64,000 nt of DNA, taken from assembly GCA_963838385.1 (NCBI GenBank), contig CAWIRE010000006.1:124001-188000 (forward strand). The letters are read 5' to 3'. The notes beneath the pieces were generated by a model. It did not search any database and was not told the DNA's origin. It worked only from the letters and a program-made list of their open reading frames with translations. Source of the stretch: DAHUYF01 sp963838385. GTDB taxonomy: Bacteria > Pseudomonadota > Alphaproteobacteria > ATCC43930 > CGMCC-115725. A program made the translations under genes and the position numbers. This document shows positions 49,588 through 58,506 of this stretch, piece by piece (the first letter of the stretch is position 1; the number at the start of each line of letters is the position of its first letter).

Positions 49588-50355
49588 ATGTCCGAGCGCC
49601 CGTGCCTCATGGTGGCGACCCCCTGCTACGGCGGCCAGGTCACCACCGCTTACGCCAATTCCCTGCTGAGGCTGCAGTCGGCGTGCCGCGCCCGCGCCAT
49701 CGACTTCGAATGGCTGATGCTCGGCGGCGACGCGCTCATCACCCGCGCGCGCGCCGATCTCGTCGCCCACTTCCTCGACCGTCCCGACCCCACGCACCTG
49801 CTGTTCATCGACGCGGATATCGGCTTCGAGCCGGCGCAGGTGTTCCGGCTGCTCGATTTCGGCGCCGACATGACGGCCGCGGCCTATCCGGCGAAGCGGA
49901 TCGATTGGGAGCGGGTGCGCGAGGTCATCGTCACGGGGCTGGCGGAGCCGCAATCGACGGCGCTCGAATACGTCTTCGAGGTCGAGGATACGTCGCGCAT
50001 CGTCTCCCGCGGCGGCTTCGCCCAGGTGCGCTACGCCGGAACCGGCTTCCTGATGATCCGGCGGCATGTGCTGACCGCGCTTTGCGCGGCCCATCCGCAG
50101 CTCAAATACCGCCGCACCAGCAGCACGATCGATCCGCTGGTCGACAGTCCTCACCGCTTCGCGCTGTTCGATTGCATGATCGATGCCGCGAGCGGCGTCT
50201 ATCTGTCGGAGGACTACGCCTTCTGCCGGCGCTGGACCGATCTCGGCGGCGAGATCTGGGTCGATGTGGAGAGCCGGCTCACCCATGTCGGCCCGATCGC
50301 GTTTGCCGGCAATTTCGCCACCCAGTTCCGCCCCGCCCCGGTCGCCGCGGCCTGA
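49588..50355 (+). CDS. GT-A fold glycosyltransferase-like protein linked to flagellin
   Basis: This is a 255-residue soluble protein. It starts PCLMVATPCYGGQVTTAYAN, has a DxD-type metal and nucleotide-sugar site in LLFIDADIGFEPAQV (about residues 70-84) and a later acidic segment YLSEDYAFCRRWTDLGGEIW. These are GT-A features; substrate and linkage are unknown. GAGGAGACAAC precedes the ATG. It lies between flagellin B and flbT, and a remnant of a second copy follows flagellin A, so it was part of the duplicated unit. Flagellin modification is the obvious guess. Confidence 0.75.
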   Translation: MSERPCLMVATPCYGGQVTTAYANSLLRLQSACRARAIDFEWLMLGGDALITRARADLVAHFLDRPDPTHLLFIDADIGFEPAQVFRLLDFGADMTAAAYPAKRIDWERVREVIVTGLAEPQSTALEYVFEVEDTSRIVSRGGFAQVRYAGTGFLMIRRHVLTALCAAHPQLKYRRTSSTIDPLVDSPHRFALFDCMIDAASGVYLSEDYAFCRRWTDLGGEIWVDVESRLTHVGPIAFAGNFATQFRPAPVAAA

Positions 50356-50446
50356 GGCCGCGACCGCCTGGGGTTCGGCATTATCGGGATGTTAACCAAG
50401 AGGCGCGAGGATCGCGCCTCGAAGCGAGTCCCGCAGGAGCCGTAGA

Positions 50447-50869
50447 ATGCCGCTCACCATCAATCTGAAGCCGGGCGAGAAACTGATCGTCAACGGCGTC
50501 GTGCTGCAGAATGCGCATCATGCCGCCAAGCTCATCGTGCACAACGAGGCGGCGCTGCTGCGCGAGAAAGACATCATCACCGAGGAGGAGGCGACGACGC
50601 CGGCGCGGCGCATCTATTTCACGCTGCAGTGCCTTTATCTCTTTCCCGGGAAGAGCGGTCTCTATTTACCCATAATTCATCGCTTTTTAGCAGAATTCTC
50701 CGAAGCGGCGCCGAGCACGCTGCCACTGCTGCGCAAGATCGAGCAGGAGCTGGCGGCGGGTCAGCTCTACGCCGCTCTCAAGACAGCGAAGCAGCTTGTC
50801 GCCAAGGAGCAGGAGATTTTGAATGGCGCCACCGGCACAGAAATACGCGAGGATGCCCGCGCCGGGTAA
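50447..50869 (+). CDS. flbT: Flagellin mRNA regulator FlbT
   Basis: FlbT (140 aa) binds the 5' leader of flagellin mRNA and represses its translation until the hook is complete. It carries the family pattern LTINLKPGEKLIVNGVVLQN, the HNEAALLREKDII segment and the YFTLQCLYLFPG segment. The length is normal. The C-terminus overlaps the flaF start by 47 bases, so both are translated from one message. The upstream gap contains a single GTTAACC but no sigma-54 element. Confidence 0.95.
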   Translation: MPLTINLKPGEKLIVNGVVLQNAHHAAKLIVHNEAALLREKDIITEEEATTPARRIYFTLQCLYLFPGKSGLYLPIIHRFLAEFSEAAPSTLPLLRKIEQELAAGQLYAALKTAKQLVAKEQEILNGATGTEIREDARAG

Positions 50870-51239
50870 TCCGGCCAAGACGGAGGCTTGGGCGTTGCTC
50901 GAGGCGGCGCGGCTGATGGAGGCGGGAAAGACGCGGGACAAGAGCGAGCTGCTGGACGCGGTGCGGCGCAACTGGCGCTTGTGGACGATCTTCCAGGCGA
51001 GCCTCCTCGATGACGCATGCACGGTGCCGATGGAAGTGCGTTCGAACCTGCTGGGGCTGGCAAATTTCATCGACCGGCACACGTCGCAGGTGCTGACCAG
51101 TCCCGAACCCGAAAAGATCGACGTGCTGGTGACCATCAACCGCCGCATCGGCGAGGGCCTGCTCGAAGGCCAGCGCAATGCGGCGGCGAAGGCGGCGGGC
51201 GCGCCGCCGGCGACGGTCCAATTGCGCGAGAGCGTCTGA
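50823..51239 (+). CDS. flaF: Flagellin biosynthesis regulator FlaF
   Basis: FlaF (138 aa) is the positive partner of FlbT and binds flagellin for export. The conserved core is KTEAWALLEAARLMEAGK, LLDAVRRNWRLWTIFQASL and LLGLANFIDRHTSQVL. AAGGAGCAGGAG seven bases before the ATG at 50823 supports that start over the Met ten codons later. It follows flbT with overlap; 19 bases separate it from the TPR-transferase gene. Confidence 0.93.
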   Translation: MAPPAQKYARMPAPGNPAKTEAWALLEAARLMEAGKTRDKSELLDAVRRNWRLWTIFQASLLDDACTVPMEVRSNLLGLANFIDRHTSQVLTSPEPEKIDVLVTINRRIGEGLLEGQRNAAAKAAGAPPATVQLRESV

Positions 51240-51258
51240 GCGCAGGAGACGGTCCGCC

Positions 51259-53133
51259 GTGGACGGACGCAGCCCCCCTCCTTCCGTCTCCGAGATCGTC
51301 GTCGAGGCCGCGCGCCATCTGCGCGCCGGCGAGATCGAGGCCGCGGTCGCGGCGGCGACCGCCGGCAGCGCCCGGGACGCCGACGATCCGCGCCTGCAAT
51401 TCCTCACCGCGCTGATCGCCTGGCAGCTGCGTGACATCGCGCAGGCGCTGAAGCTGGCGCAATCCTGCTTCGACCGCGATCCCGGCAACGGCACCTTGGC
51501 GGAAGTGGTGGCCTCGCTCTACGCCCAATCGGGCGAGCTGCTGGACAGTCTCTACTACGGCAAGCTCGCCACCGCGCTTCCCCCCGATCCGGTGATGAGC
51601 CACTGGCTCCCGCCGGGCTTCCCGTCCTTCGGCCAGGCGTTTCTCTCGATCGAGCACAAACCGCTGCTGGCGCAGTCGCGGCTGCTGCTGGGCGGCGGCA
51701 GGCGCAGGGCGGCGCTCGACAAGGCGCGCCAGCACGTCGAGGTGGCGCCGCGCGACGAGGAGGGGCGGCTCTTCCATGCCGAGCTGCTGCTGCAGGAGGG
51801 GCAGGCGGCGCTGGCGGTCGAGACGCTCGCGCCGCTGATGCGCGGCGGAGCGCCGGCTGCGGCCATGGCGAGCCTGATGGCGCGCAGCCTCGCCGCCGTC
51901 GGCGAGGCTGCGGAAGCGGCCCGCTGGCACGCGCGTGCCTGCGCCGCTGCGCCCGACGACGCGGCCATCGCCGCCGCGCGGATCGCGGACGCGCCCTGGC
52001 TCGGCGTCGCGCCGGACGAGCGCGACGGCTGGGTCGCGGACTGGCTCGGCCGCTTCACCCGCCCGGCCAAGGCGAGACGCCTGCGGCGCCCCGGCGAAAC
52101 GCTGGTCGTGGGCTATCTGGTGGCGCAGCTCGGCGATCACGGCGATGGCGCCGCGATCGCCGCCGTGGCGCGCGCGCACCGGCAACGCGGCACCACGGTC
52201 ATCGGCTACGGGCTGGGCGGCCAGGCCTGGGACGACAACGCATCCCTGCGCGGCGCGTGCGACAAATGGCGCGACATCACCGGCGTCGATCACGCGACGC
52301 TGGCGAAGATGCTGGCCGGCGACCGGCTGGACGTGGTGGTCGATGCCGGCGGCTTCGCCTCGCCCGAGACGCTGCGCGCGCTCGCGCGCTTCGACGCGGC
52401 GCTGCGCGTCGCCTGGATCGTCGATCCCGGCGGGCTCGAGGGCCGGGTCTACGACGCCGCGGTGGCGCCCCGCGCATCGGCCGCGGCGGCGTCCGCGATC
52501 GCCTGCTGGCAGCCGAAAGGGGGCGCCTATCCGCTGCTGCGCGACTGGACGCGGCGGCGCGAGCGCGTCGCCGACCGCGGCTGCCGCTTCGGCGCCGATG
52601 TCGGGCTGGCGCAGATTGACGACGCGACCGCGGGCATGTGGCGCGCGGTGCTCGCCGCCGCGCCCGGGGCGATGCTGCTGCTGCGCGGCAACGATCTCGA
52701 TCGCCCCGCCAATGTCACGCGGCTGGTCCGGCGCTTCGGCGATCTCGCGGGCCGGATCGACATCGTCGCCGCGGCCGAGGCGGACGAATTCTACCGCCAG
52801 GTCGATGTGGCGCTGGCGCCGCGGCGCGGCTGGTCGGCCCGCATGGCGGCCGAGGCGCTCGGCTGCGGCGTTCCGGTGGTGGCGCTCGAGACCGGCGGAC
52901 CCTCGCAGCCCTATCCGGCGCTGCTTCGCGCCCTCGGGCTCGAGGCGCTGGTGGCGGCGACGCCCGAGGCCTACGCCACGCTGGCGGCAGGGCTCGCCAC
53001 CTCGTTCGAGCAACGCGATCGCGCCGCCGCTTCGGTAGTGCCGATCGCCGCGCGCGGCGAGGCGAGCGCCGCCGTGATCGCCGGGGCCATCGAGGACACT
53101 GCGCGCGAGACCCTCGGCCGGGCCGCGGCATGA
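51259..53133 (+). CDS. TPR protein with SPINDLY/OGT-like glycosyltransferase C-terminus
   Basis: This is a 624-residue protein with about 250 residues of TPR-like helical repeats (AARHLRAGEIEAAVAAAT; ALKLAQSCFDRDPGN; ALDKARQHVEVAPRDEEG), then a GT-B-type domain: VVGYLVAQLGDHGDG (about 283), VIGYGLGG, DVVVDAGGFASPETLRAL, GAMLLLRGNDL and a final VDVALAPRRGWSARMAAEALGCGVPVVALE. This layout resembles GT41 enzymes that add sugars to proteins on Ser/Thr. The GTG at 51259 has AGGAG upstream; the Arg-rich frame before it is a shadow. It overlaps the Maf gene (ATGA). Confidence 0.82.
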   Translation: MDGRSPPPSVSEIVVEAARHLRAGEIEAAVAAATAGSARDADDPRLQFLTALIAWQLRDIAQALKLAQSCFDRDPGNGTLAEVVASLYAQSGELLDSLYYGKLATALPPDPVMSHWLPPGFPSFGQAFLSIEHKPLLAQSRLLLGGGRRRAALDKARQHVEVAPRDEEGRLFHAELLLQEGQAALAVETLAPLMRGGAPAAAMASLMARSLAAVGEAAEAARWHARACAAAPDDAAIAAARIADAPWLGVAPDERDGWVADWLGRFTRPAKARRLRRPGETLVVGYLVAQLGDHGDGAAIAAVARAHRQRGTTVIGYGLGGQAWDDNASLRGACDKWRDITGVDHATLAKMLAGDRLDVVVDAGGFASPETLRALARFDAALRVAWIVDPGGLEGRVYDAAVAPRASAAAASAIACWQPKGGAYPLLRDWTRRRERVADRGCRFGADVGLAQIDDATAGMWRAVLAAAPGAMLLLRGNDLDRPANVTRLVRRFGDLAGRIDIVAAAEADEFYRQVDVALAPRRGWSARMAAEALGCGVPVVALETGGPSQPYPALLRALGLEALVAATPEAYATLAAGLATSFEQRDRAAASVVPIAARGEASAAVIAGAIEDTARETLGRAAA

Positions 53134-55079
53134 GCATCGACGAGCGGGCCGCGCGCTCGCACGCCGCCTTCGCCCAGCGGTTTCCCGAGCTCGCCGAGGC
53201 GGTGTCCGCCCATCCGGCGCAGGCATCGGTGGTGCTCGAGGACGGCTCTCCGGTCGACATCCTGATCGGCGACCGCCGCATCTACGGCCGCGACGCGCGC
53301 AGCCACGCCAGCGCCCAAATCGACGAATTCATGGCCAAGCCGATGCGCCTGGTCATGGAATCGCCCACTGCGGCGGGCCTGGTGAGCGAGATCTGCATCG
53401 ATCTCATGAATGCCATGGAGCGCACGCTCATGGCAGCCGGGGTGAGCGAGCTGGCGCGCGCCCCGATCTCGGCGCCGACCTTCCTCGTCGTCTTCGGCCT
53501 CGGCCTCGGCTATCATCTCGACGAGCTGATCCGCCGCACCGGCGCGCGCTGGGTCATCCTGGTCGAGCCGTTCCTCGAGTTCATCGGCCATTCCTACAAG
53601 ACCGTCGACTGGCAGGGCCTGCTCGAGCGGCTCGACGCCGCGGGCGGCGGCATCGACATCCTCACCGAGCTCGACCCCGGCGGCATCATCAGCACGATCA
53701 TGCGCCGGGTCTCGGTCTACGGGACGCCCTATCTCGACGGCACCTGGGTCTACACGCATTACCCGCTCTGGGCCTTCGCCGAGGCCCGCAAGCGGCTGCA
53801 CGGCGCCGCCGAGTTCGCCTATGTCAATCGCGGTTTCTTCGAAGACGAGATCGTGATGATGACGAACGCGGTGACCAATTTCGCGAGCCATTCCTTCTCG
53901 CTGCTCGAGCCCAAGGCGCGCCGCCGCCGCCCGGAGACGGCGGTGATCGTCGGCGCCGGCCCGTCCCTGGACGAGAGCGTCGAGACGCTGCACCGCATCC
54001 GCGACCGGGTCGTGCTGTTCTCGGCCGGCACGGCGCTGCGGCCGCTGCTGCGCCACGGGCTCACGCCGGACTTCCATTGCGAGCTGGAGAACGGACCGCA
54101 GGTCCACGAGGTGATCAGCGAGGCGCGCAAGCACGGCGACCTCGCCCCGATATGCTTCATCGGCTCGGCGACGGTCGACCCCAGGGTCGCGCCGATGTTC
54201 GGCGAGACGATCCTGTTCTTCCGCGACAGCGTCAGCCCCACCTGCATCCTGCGCGGCGAGCGCGCGCCGGTCAACGGCGCGGCGCCGACCTGCGTCAACA
54301 CCGCGATGGCGACCGGTGTCGCGCTGGGCTTCAACGAGTTCGTCCTGTTCGGCGCCGATTGCGGCACGCGGCCGGGCATGCCCGACCACGCCGAGGGCAC
54401 GATCTACCGCGACATCGAGAAGTGGCAGCAGTATCTCGCCGAGCGCGCCCGCTACCCGCTCGAGGTCGAGGGCAATTTCGGCGGCATCGCGGTGACCAAC
54501 TGGGTCTACGACGCCAGCCGCCGCATGCTGGCGGAGCTGATCGCCGCCTATCGCGTCAACGTCGTCAACTGCAGCGACGGGGCGCTCATTCCCGGCGCGA
54601 CGCCGCGGGTGCCGGAGGCGCTCGAGATCGACGGGCCGGTGATCGAGCATCGGCGGGTCCTTGCCGAGCTGACGCGCGGCATGGAGCGGTTCGGGCCGAG
54701 CGAGATCCTGCGCGGGCGCCGGCTGGAGGAGCTGCGCGATCGCGCGCGGGCGATGTATGAGGATCTGCGCCGGCTGCTGGGACGCTTTCCCGCCGAGGCC
54801 GCGGATTTCGCCGGCGCCTACGAGGCGATGCATCAGTTCGTCCGCAAGGCGGGGGACGACTACGGCCGGCTGGAGTCGATCCCCGACGGCACGCTGAACG
54901 CCTTGCCCCGCATCGCGATGTTCTACGGCTGCCGCGCCGCCGACGAGGGGCTTCGCCGTCGCCTCTTCGCCACCTTCCGCGACGGCACGGAGCAGGCGTT
55001 CGCGCTCATGGAGCGCGAGACCGACGTGCTTCTGGAAAGGCTCGCGCGCGTCGCCGCGGCACCGGCCGCGGCCGGCTGA
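53130..55079 (+). CDS. Maf-type flagellin glycosyltransferase (DUF115 / 6-HMPK-like)
   Basis: This 649-residue protein belongs to the motility-associated factor family, which attaches nonulosonic acids (pseudaminate, legionaminate) to flagellin Ser/Thr. The DUF115 core shows VFGLGLGYHLDELIRR (about 120), VIVGAGPSLDESVETLH (about 272), the segment FSAGTALRPLL, and CVNTAMATGVALGFNEFVLFGADCG (about 390-412). A helical C-terminal part follows. It starts inside the stop of the TPR transferase gene and is followed by the secreted coiled-coil gene on the other strand. The CMP-nonulosonate genes 1.2 kb further on would supply its donor. Confidence 0.88.
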   Translation: MSIDERAARSHAAFAQRFPELAEAVSAHPAQASVVLEDGSPVDILIGDRRIYGRDARSHASAQIDEFMAKPMRLVMESPTAAGLVSEICIDLMNAMERTLMAAGVSELARAPISAPTFLVVFGLGLGYHLDELIRRTGARWVILVEPFLEFIGHSYKTVDWQGLLERLDAAGGGIDILTELDPGGIISTIMRRVSVYGTPYLDGTWVYTHYPLWAFAEARKRLHGAAEFAYVNRGFFEDEIVMMTNAVTNFASHSFSLLEPKARRRRPETAVIVGAGPSLDESVETLHRIRDRVVLFSAGTALRPLLRHGLTPDFHCELENGPQVHEVISEARKHGDLAPICFIGSATVDPRVAPMFGETILFFRDSVSPTCILRGERAPVNGAAPTCVNTAMATGVALGFNEFVLFGADCGTRPGMPDHAEGTIYRDIEKWQQYLAERARYPLEVEGNFGGIAVTNWVYDASRRMLAELIAAYRVNVVNCSDGALIPGATPRVPEALEIDGPVIEHRRVLAELTRGMERFGPSEILRGRRLEELRDRARAMYEDLRRLLGRFPAEAADFAGAYEAMHQFVRKAGDDYGRLESIPDGTLNALPRIAMFYGCRAADEGLRRRLFATFRDGTEQAFALMERETDVLLERLARVAAAPAAAG

Positions 55080-55087
55080 CCGCGGCG

Positions 55088-56065
55088 TCAGGCGATGGTC
55101 GAGAGCAGCGAGCCGATCTGGCTGTTGGTGCCGCCGCTCGAGGTCGAGGAAGAGCCCGAAGACGTTGACGAGGAGCTGGTGCCCGTCGTCAGATTGGCGA
55201 CGGGCAGGCTGGGCTGGCCCGCGGTGCCGCCGAGCAGTCCGAGCGTGGTGCCCGGCTGCGCCGCCGCGATGTTCAGGTAGTTCTGCGAGCTGGAGATGAT
55301 CGAGGCGGCGTTGGCGGAATTGCCGAGATTCATCTCGATGATGTGGAATTCCTCCTGCGCCTGCTGATTGATCTGGGCGGTCTGCGTCGCGATCTGGGCC
55401 TGCGCATCGGTCTGCAGATTGCTGATCTGGGTGCTGAGGCCGGAAATCTGGGTCTGCAGGGAGGTCTGGCCGCTGGCGGCGATCGACTGGTTCAAGTTGC
55501 TGAGAACCGAGACCTGCTGGACCTGCGCCTCGGCCGCCTGCACGTCGTTCAGCGCCGCGGTCTGCCCTGCCGTGGTGCTGAGGTCGTAATTGCTGCTGGT
55601 CTGGATGTTGAGCCCGGAGTATTGGAGCTGCGCGGTTCCGTCCGAGCGCAGGCCGGGCGCGAAAGACACGCTTTGAAGCTCGCTGACATCGTTCTGGGCG
55701 CTGATCAGCGTCTGGTCGAAGGTGGTGGAATCGCCAGCTTGCGCCGCGACGGCCAGATTGCCGAGCTGGATCGACAGGTCGGCGAGCAGCGAATTGTTGG
55801 TCGAGATCTGCCCCTCGGCGGTCTGGTAGCTCGAGAGCTGCTTCTGGAGGCTCGTCTGCTGCTGCTGCAGCGTGTTGATGTCCGCGGTCGGCACCTCGAC
55901 CTGGAGCGCGGCGATCTTGGTCGCGGCCTGGTTGTTGATCGTGGTCTGGATGAGGTTGAGCGTGTTGCTGTTATGCGAGCTTGCCCGGGACGCGTTGACC
56001 GAGGCGAGCTTGGTCAGCAGCGCGGTGCTGGTTGCCAGAGCCGTATTGATCGCCGAGGTCGTCAC
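55088..56065 (-). CDS. Unrecognised coiled-coil protein with Ser-rich tail (axial-protein-like)
   Basis: This 325-residue protein is nearly all helix: Gln-, Ser-, Asn- and Ala-rich heptads (LQQQQTSLQKQLSSYQ; QISGLSTQISNLQTDAQ; QTAQINQQAQEEFHIIE), then a Ser/Thr/Gly tail. There is no Sec signal or membrane span. The composition is like exported flagellar axial or hook-associated proteins, yet no FliD or FlgK/L signature is evident. The GTG at 56065 follows AAGGCGG; the frame upstream of it is not protein-like. It lies between maf (convergent) and legB (divergent). I cannot assign a function. Confidence 0.6.
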   Translation of the reverse strand: MTTSAINTALATSTALLTKLASVNASRASSHNSNTLNLIQTTINNQAATKIAALQVEVPTADINTLQQQQTSLQKQLSSYQTAEGQISTNNSLLADLSIQLGNLAVAAQAGDSTTFDQTLISAQNDVSELQSVSFAPGLRSDGTAQLQYSGLNIQTSSNYDLSTTAGQTAALNDVQAAEAQVQQVSVLSNLNQSIAASGQTSLQTQISGLSTQISNLQTDAQAQIATQTAQINQQAQEEFHIIEMNLGNSANAASIISSSQNYLNIAAAQPGTTLGLLGGTAGQPSLPVANLTTGTSSSSTSSGSSSTSSGGTNSQIGSLLSTIA

Positions 56066-56134
56066 GGTTGCCGCCTTCGAATGGCCGCGGAGCCTTTGTC
56101 GCCCCGTGGCTGGATTTGCACGCTCCGAGCCTAG

Positions 56135-56159
56135 TTTACCGAGGTGAAGGATCGGTAAA
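56135..56159. promoter_or_regulatory. Inverted repeat TTTACCG-N11-CGGTAAA between divergent genes
   Basis: The dyad lies 70 bases before the coiled-coil gene and about 125 before legB. It may be an operator for either or both. Similar TTTACCGG lies (minus strand) before fliF near 38040. Confidence 0.4.
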
Positions 56160-56282
56160 GATCCAATGCGCCGGAAAAGCCGGCAGTCGGCCAAGGCCGG
56201 GCTATTTCAGGGCATTCCCGCGCCGTTAAGGGATTATTTGCCAAACTCCTGGTACTCCTGGGACGGCATTGGCAGGACGTCC

Positions 56283-57302
56283 ATGAGCTCGCTGAGCACC
56301 AGCCCGGTCCTGGTCACCGGCGCCGACGGCTTCATCGGTTCGCACGTGGTGGAGGAGCTGCTCGCGCAAGGGGCGCGGGTGCGCGCCTTCGTCATGTACA
56401 ACTCGTTCAATTCCTGGGGCTGGCTCGACCGCCTGCCGGAGGCGGAGCGCGCGGCGATCGAGGTGGTGGCGGGCGACATCCGCGATGGCGACTGCGTGCG
56501 CCGGGCGGTCAAAGGCTGCGGCGGCGTGCTGCATCTGGCGGCGCTGATCGCGATCCCGTTCTCCTATGACGCGCCCGAGGCCTATGTCGACACCAACGTC
56601 AAGGGCACGCTCAACCTGCTGCTGGCGGCCCGCGATGCCGGCGTCGCCCGCTTCGTGCAGACCTCGACCAGCGAGGTCTACGGCACGGCGCAGACGGTGC
56701 CGATCGACGAGCGCCATCCGCTCGGCGCGCAATCGCCCTATGCCGCCTCCAAGATCGGCGCCGACCAGATGGCGCTCGCCTTCCACGACGCCTACGCCAC
56801 GCCGGTCACCGTCATCCGGCCGTTCAACACCTACGGCCCCCGCCAATCGGCGCGCGCGGTGATCCCGACGATCATCACCCAGCTTCTGGCCGGGGCCGCC
56901 TCGGTGCGGCTGGGCGCGCTGCACCCGACGCGCGACCTCTCCTTCGTGCGCGACACGGCGCGCGGGCTCGTTGCCGGGCTTGCCGCCCCGGCCGAGCGCG
57001 TGCTGGGCGAAGTGATCAACCTCGGCAGCGGCTTCGAGATCTCGATCGGCGATCTCGCGCGCGAGATCGCCGGCATCGCCGGCGTGGCGCTGGCAATCGA
57101 GCAGGATCGCGCCCGGCTGCGCCCGGACAAGAGCGAGGTCGAGCGGCTGTGGTCGGACAATGCCAAGGCGGCGCGGCTGCTCGACTGGCGGCCGCGCTAT
57201 GGCGGGCTGGAAGGCCTGCGCCGCGGCCTCCGCGAGACCATCGACTGGTTCCGCGATCCCGCCAATCTCGGCGCCTACAAGAGCCTGGCGTACAACCGCT
57301 GA
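56283..57302 (+). CDS. legB: NAD-dependent sugar-nucleotide dehydratase, LegB-like
   Basis: This is a 339-residue extended SDR enzyme. It has the nucleotide-binding GADGFIGSHVVEEL (about residues 14-27), the LegB-type signature YNSFNSWGWLD (about 40-50), the active-site YAASK near 155 and HLAALIAIPFSYDAP. LegB removes water from a nucleotide-N-acetylglucosamine to start legionaminate synthesis. The start at 56283 (MSSLSTSPV) gives the usual length. It shares one base with legC (TGATG). It is the first gene of the legB-legC-legG-legI-neuD run. Confidence 0.9.
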   Translation: MSSLSTSPVLVTGADGFIGSHVVEELLAQGARVRAFVMYNSFNSWGWLDRLPEAERAAIEVVAGDIRDGDCVRRAVKGCGGVLHLAALIAIPFSYDAPEAYVDTNVKGTLNLLLAARDAGVARFVQTSTSEVYGTAQTVPIDERHPLGAQSPYAASKIGADQMALAFHDAYATPVTVIRPFNTYGPRQSARAVIPTIITQLLAGAASVRLGALHPTRDLSFVRDTARGLVAGLAAPAERVLGEVINLGSGFEISIGDLAREIAGIAGVALAIEQDRARLRPDKSEVERLWSDNAKAARLLDWRPRYGGLEGLRRGLRETIDWFRDPANLGAYKSLAYNR

Positions 57303-58501
57303 TGACCCAGGCCCGGCTCAAGCCCGTCTTCGACATCGAGCGCACCGTCGCCGCGCTGCGGCGCGCGCTGCCCGCGCGAGCGGCGCGCGCGCCGCTGCAC
57401 GAGCCGCGCTTCGCCGGGCGCGAGTGGGATTACCTCAAGGAATGCCTGGACAGCAGCTTCGTCTCCTCGGTCGGCGCCTTCGTCAACCGCTTCGAGGAGC
57501 AGATGGCCGCGGCGGCCGGCACCGCCCGGGCCGTCGCCGTCGTCAACGGCACGGCGGCGCTCCATGTCTGCCTGCTGCTCGCGGGCGTCGGGCGCGATGA
57601 CGAGGTGCTGGCGCCGGCGCTCACCTTCGTCGCCACCGCCAATGCCATCTCGTATTGCGGCGCGCAGCCGCATTTCGTCGACAGCGACCCCGTCACCCTC
57701 GGCATCGATCCCGGGCGGCTCGGCGAGCATTTGCGCGCCGTTGGCGAGCGGCGCGGCGGCGAGACGGTCAACCGCCGCACCGGCCGGCGCATCGCCGCGC
57801 TGGTGCCGATGCACACCTTCGGCCATCCCGTCGAGATGGAGCCGCTGCTGGCGCTGGCCGAGGAGTGGGGCCTCTTCGTCGTCGAGGACGCGACGGAATC
57901 GCTCGGCAGCCGCTACAAGGGCCGACCGACGGGCGGCTGGGCGCGGCTCGCCGCCTTCAGCTTCAACGGCAACAAGATCATCACCACCGGCGGCGGCGGC
58001 GCCATCACCACCGACGACGCGCGGCTGGCCGAGGCGGCCAAGCACCTGACCACCACCGCCAAGCTGCCGCACCCCTGGGACTTCGTCCACGACCAGGTGG
58101 GCTTCAACTACCGCATGCCCAACCTCAACGCCGCGCTGGGCTGCGCACAGCTCGAGCAGCTCGCGGCGTTTCTCGCCGCCAAGCGCGCGCTCGCCGAGCG
58201 CTACCGCGACGCGCTCGCCGGCCTGCCCGGCGTCAGCTTCGTCGCCGAGCCGCCGTTCGCCCGCAGCAATTACTGGCTCAACGCGCTCCTGCTCGACGAG
58301 CGCCATGCGGGCGAGCGCGAGCGCCTGCTGCAGCGCTGCAACGAGCTGGGGCTGGCCTGCCGTCCGGCCTGGACGTTGATGCACCATCTGCCGATGTACC
58401 GCGACTGCCCGCGCATGGAGCTGCCGGTGGCGGAAAGCATCGCCGGGAGGCTGGTCAACCTGCCGAGCGGCGTCGGCCTCGCGCCCGAGCGCGGAGGCTG
58501 A
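57302..58501 (+). CDS. legC: PLP-dependent aminotransferase, LegC-like
   Basis: LegC (399 aa) puts an amino group on C4 of the LegB product. The DegT/DnrJ/EryC1 family motifs are LHEPRFAGREWDYLKECLDS, GTAALHVCLL, LTFVATANAISYCGA and the PLP-lysine region FSFNGNKIITTGGGG (Lys near 226), each seen in order. The conserved end NLPSG region is present. It starts at the last base of the legB stop and ends five bases before the legG start. Confidence 0.9.
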   Translation: MTQARLKPVFDIERTVAALRRALPARAARAPLHEPRFAGREWDYLKECLDSSFVSSVGAFVNRFEEQMAAAAGTARAVAVVNGTAALHVCLLLAGVGRDDEVLAPALTFVATANAISYCGAQPHFVDSDPVTLGIDPGRLGEHLRAVGERRGGETVNRRTGRRIAALVPMHTFGHPVEMEPLLALAEEWGLFVVEDATESLGSRYKGRPTGGWARLAAFSFNGNKIITTGGGGAITTDDARLAEAAKHLTTTAKLPHPWDFVHDQVGFNYRMPNLNAALGCAQLEQLAAFLAAKRALAERYRDALAGLPGVSFVAEPPFARSNYWLNALLLDERHAGERERLLQRCNELGLACRPAWTLMHHLPMYRDCPRMELPVAESIAGRLVNLPSGVGLAPERGG

Positions 58502-58506
58502 CCCCG

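Larger units (their letters stand above)
46772..49960 (+). repeat. Tandem duplication of the flagellin unit (about 1.59 kb, two copies)
   Basis: Copy 1 starts at about 46772 and copy 2 at about 48370. Matching landmarks are 1585-1595 bases apart: the TGCCG dyads (46800/48395), the sigma-54 promoters (46919/48505), the flagellin starts (46992/48579), the terminators (47889/49474) and the glycosyltransferase starts (48003/49588). The unit therefore comprises promoter, flagellin, terminator and the first third of the glycosyltransferase gene. Confidence 0.88.
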
